A DNA stretch of 64,000 nucleotides. Source: Gavia stellata (Eukaryota > Chordata > Aves > Gaviiformes > Gaviidae). The notes beneath the pieces were generated by a model. That model was not told the DNA's origin. It did not search any database and saw only the letters and a list, made by a program, of their open reading frames with translations. The position numbers and the translations under genes are program-made. The stretch covers positions 57,189,703-57,253,702 of the forward strand of contig NC_082594.1 in assembly GCF_030936135.1 (NCBI RefSeq), given 5' to 3'. Below, one piece after another: positions 63,150 through 64,000 of the stretch; the stretch's first letter is position 1, and the number at the start of each line of letters is the position of its first letter.

Positions 63150-63750
63150 CCCCTCTCTTCTCCCTGCTGCTCCGCGTGGATGCCATCGATAGGAGTGCGC
63201 GAGTGGGGGTGGGGGTGTTTTACCCTCCCCGAGCTGTTTGATGGTATTTAGCAGGCTGCTGCCATTTCGCCCCATCAGCAGCAGCCACCGGGCTCTCTCC
63301 CTTTTATCTCGTTATCGCGGGCGCCCCACGCTCCTGCGAGCAGGTGGGAACCGCCACTCCCGGCGGGGAAGAAGCCCCCTCCCGGGACGGGCCGAGCCGG
63401 GCCGGCTGCCCACCCGCCGCACGCACACCCGCCCTCCCCGGGAAGAGCGAGGGCCCGCAGGCGGCCGGCGCAGAGGCCGCCCTCGCCCCCGACGGCCTCG
63501 GCCCGGCCTCGCTCCCCGACGGGGCCCCCCCCGACGCCGGCGGGCGCCCGCGGCCGCATGCAGGGCCCGGCGGGAGGAGGGCGCTGGAGACGGGCCGCCC
63601 GGCGCCTGCCCCCCGGTGCCTTTCCCGGGGCTGCTCTCGCTGCTGGGGGGGACTGAGGGGGGCTGGGGGGGGCTGCGGGGAGGAATCCGTCTGTCGGGGC
63701 CGGAGCGCGGGGCTGCGTTCCAGGCTGTGTGTTTTACCAACGCCTTCAGG
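63150..63750. promoter_or_regulatory. CpG island near the right edge
   Basis: GC-rich, CpG-dense block of about 600 bp with open frames on both strands and no family match. It may belong to a gene beyond the window; SOX21 is the mammalian neighbour on this side. AT-rich DNA follows to the window end. Confidence 0.55.
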
Positions 63751-64000
63751 ATCTCAAAGGTTCAGCTGTAAATGGCTAATTACTTTTTGTTGGGGGGGGG
63801 GGGGAGAAAAGGGAAATGCTGGATTGGAATTGACATTCCAGTAACATATCTCCGTGAGAAGAGTTTTAAGATGTCCTCTGTAATTTCCCATAAGAAATCT
63901 GGTTATACTGGTTGATTTCAATAGGAGAATTCTCTGCCTGGAGGCATAAGATGAGTAATATGCCGTATGTTTCATACTCCCTTGCTAATATGATAATAAA

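Noticed and set aside
50800-64000. SOX21 coding exon, expected from mammalian gene order
   Set aside because: No HMG-box sequence appears in any frame; the gene must lie outside the window if synteny holds.

Overview
The window is vertebrate nuclear DNA, almost certainly from a bird. It holds two complete multi-exon protein genes with GT-AG introns, several CpG islands, and one solo LTR of an ERVL-type family that I recognise from bird genomes. The LTR family suggests a neoavian bird rather than a galliform, but that is inference from memory of the LTR consensus. No bacterial genes, CRISPR arrays, tRNA genes or rRNA genes were seen.

Layout. Positions 1-5134 carry no coding sequence I can support; they are 3' UTR of the minus-strand gene and/or intergenic DNA, with several minus-strand polyadenylation-signal candidates. 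Positions 5135-19412 (minus strand) are TGDS, reconstructed as 12 coding exons with every splice phase closing to a 357-residue protein of the dTDP-glucose 4,6-dehydratase family. Positions 19413-19979 are the short head-to-head promoter inside a CpG island. Positions 19980-42696 (plus strand) are GPR180, reconstructed as 9 coding exons encoding a 435-residue seven-helix membrane protein. A 3' UTR follows.

From about 43.8 kb to the end no protein-coding gene could be supported. This part alternates AT-rich non-repetitive stretches with GC/CpG-rich islands (about 50.8-52.0, 53.3-53.6, 54.6-55.25, 60.7-62.1 and 63.15-63.75 kb). In mammals the TGDS-GPR180 pair is followed by SOX21. The island cluster looks like regulatory territory of such a developmental gene, but no HMG-box coding sequence is present here, so SOX21 itself would lie beyond the right edge.

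The two genes share a promoter region but no obvious pathway. TGDS is a soluble nucleotide-sugar enzyme and GPR180 is a membrane protein of the GOST-like group. I found no convincing novel system. The items most worth a second look are the divergent promoter with a perfect NRF1-type palindrome, a sense-oriented LTR in a TGDS intron, a 34-bp duplication in the GPR180 exon 3 acceptor tract, an unexplained non-simple block in GPR180 intron 6, and the CpG-island and candidate conserved-element cluster on the right.
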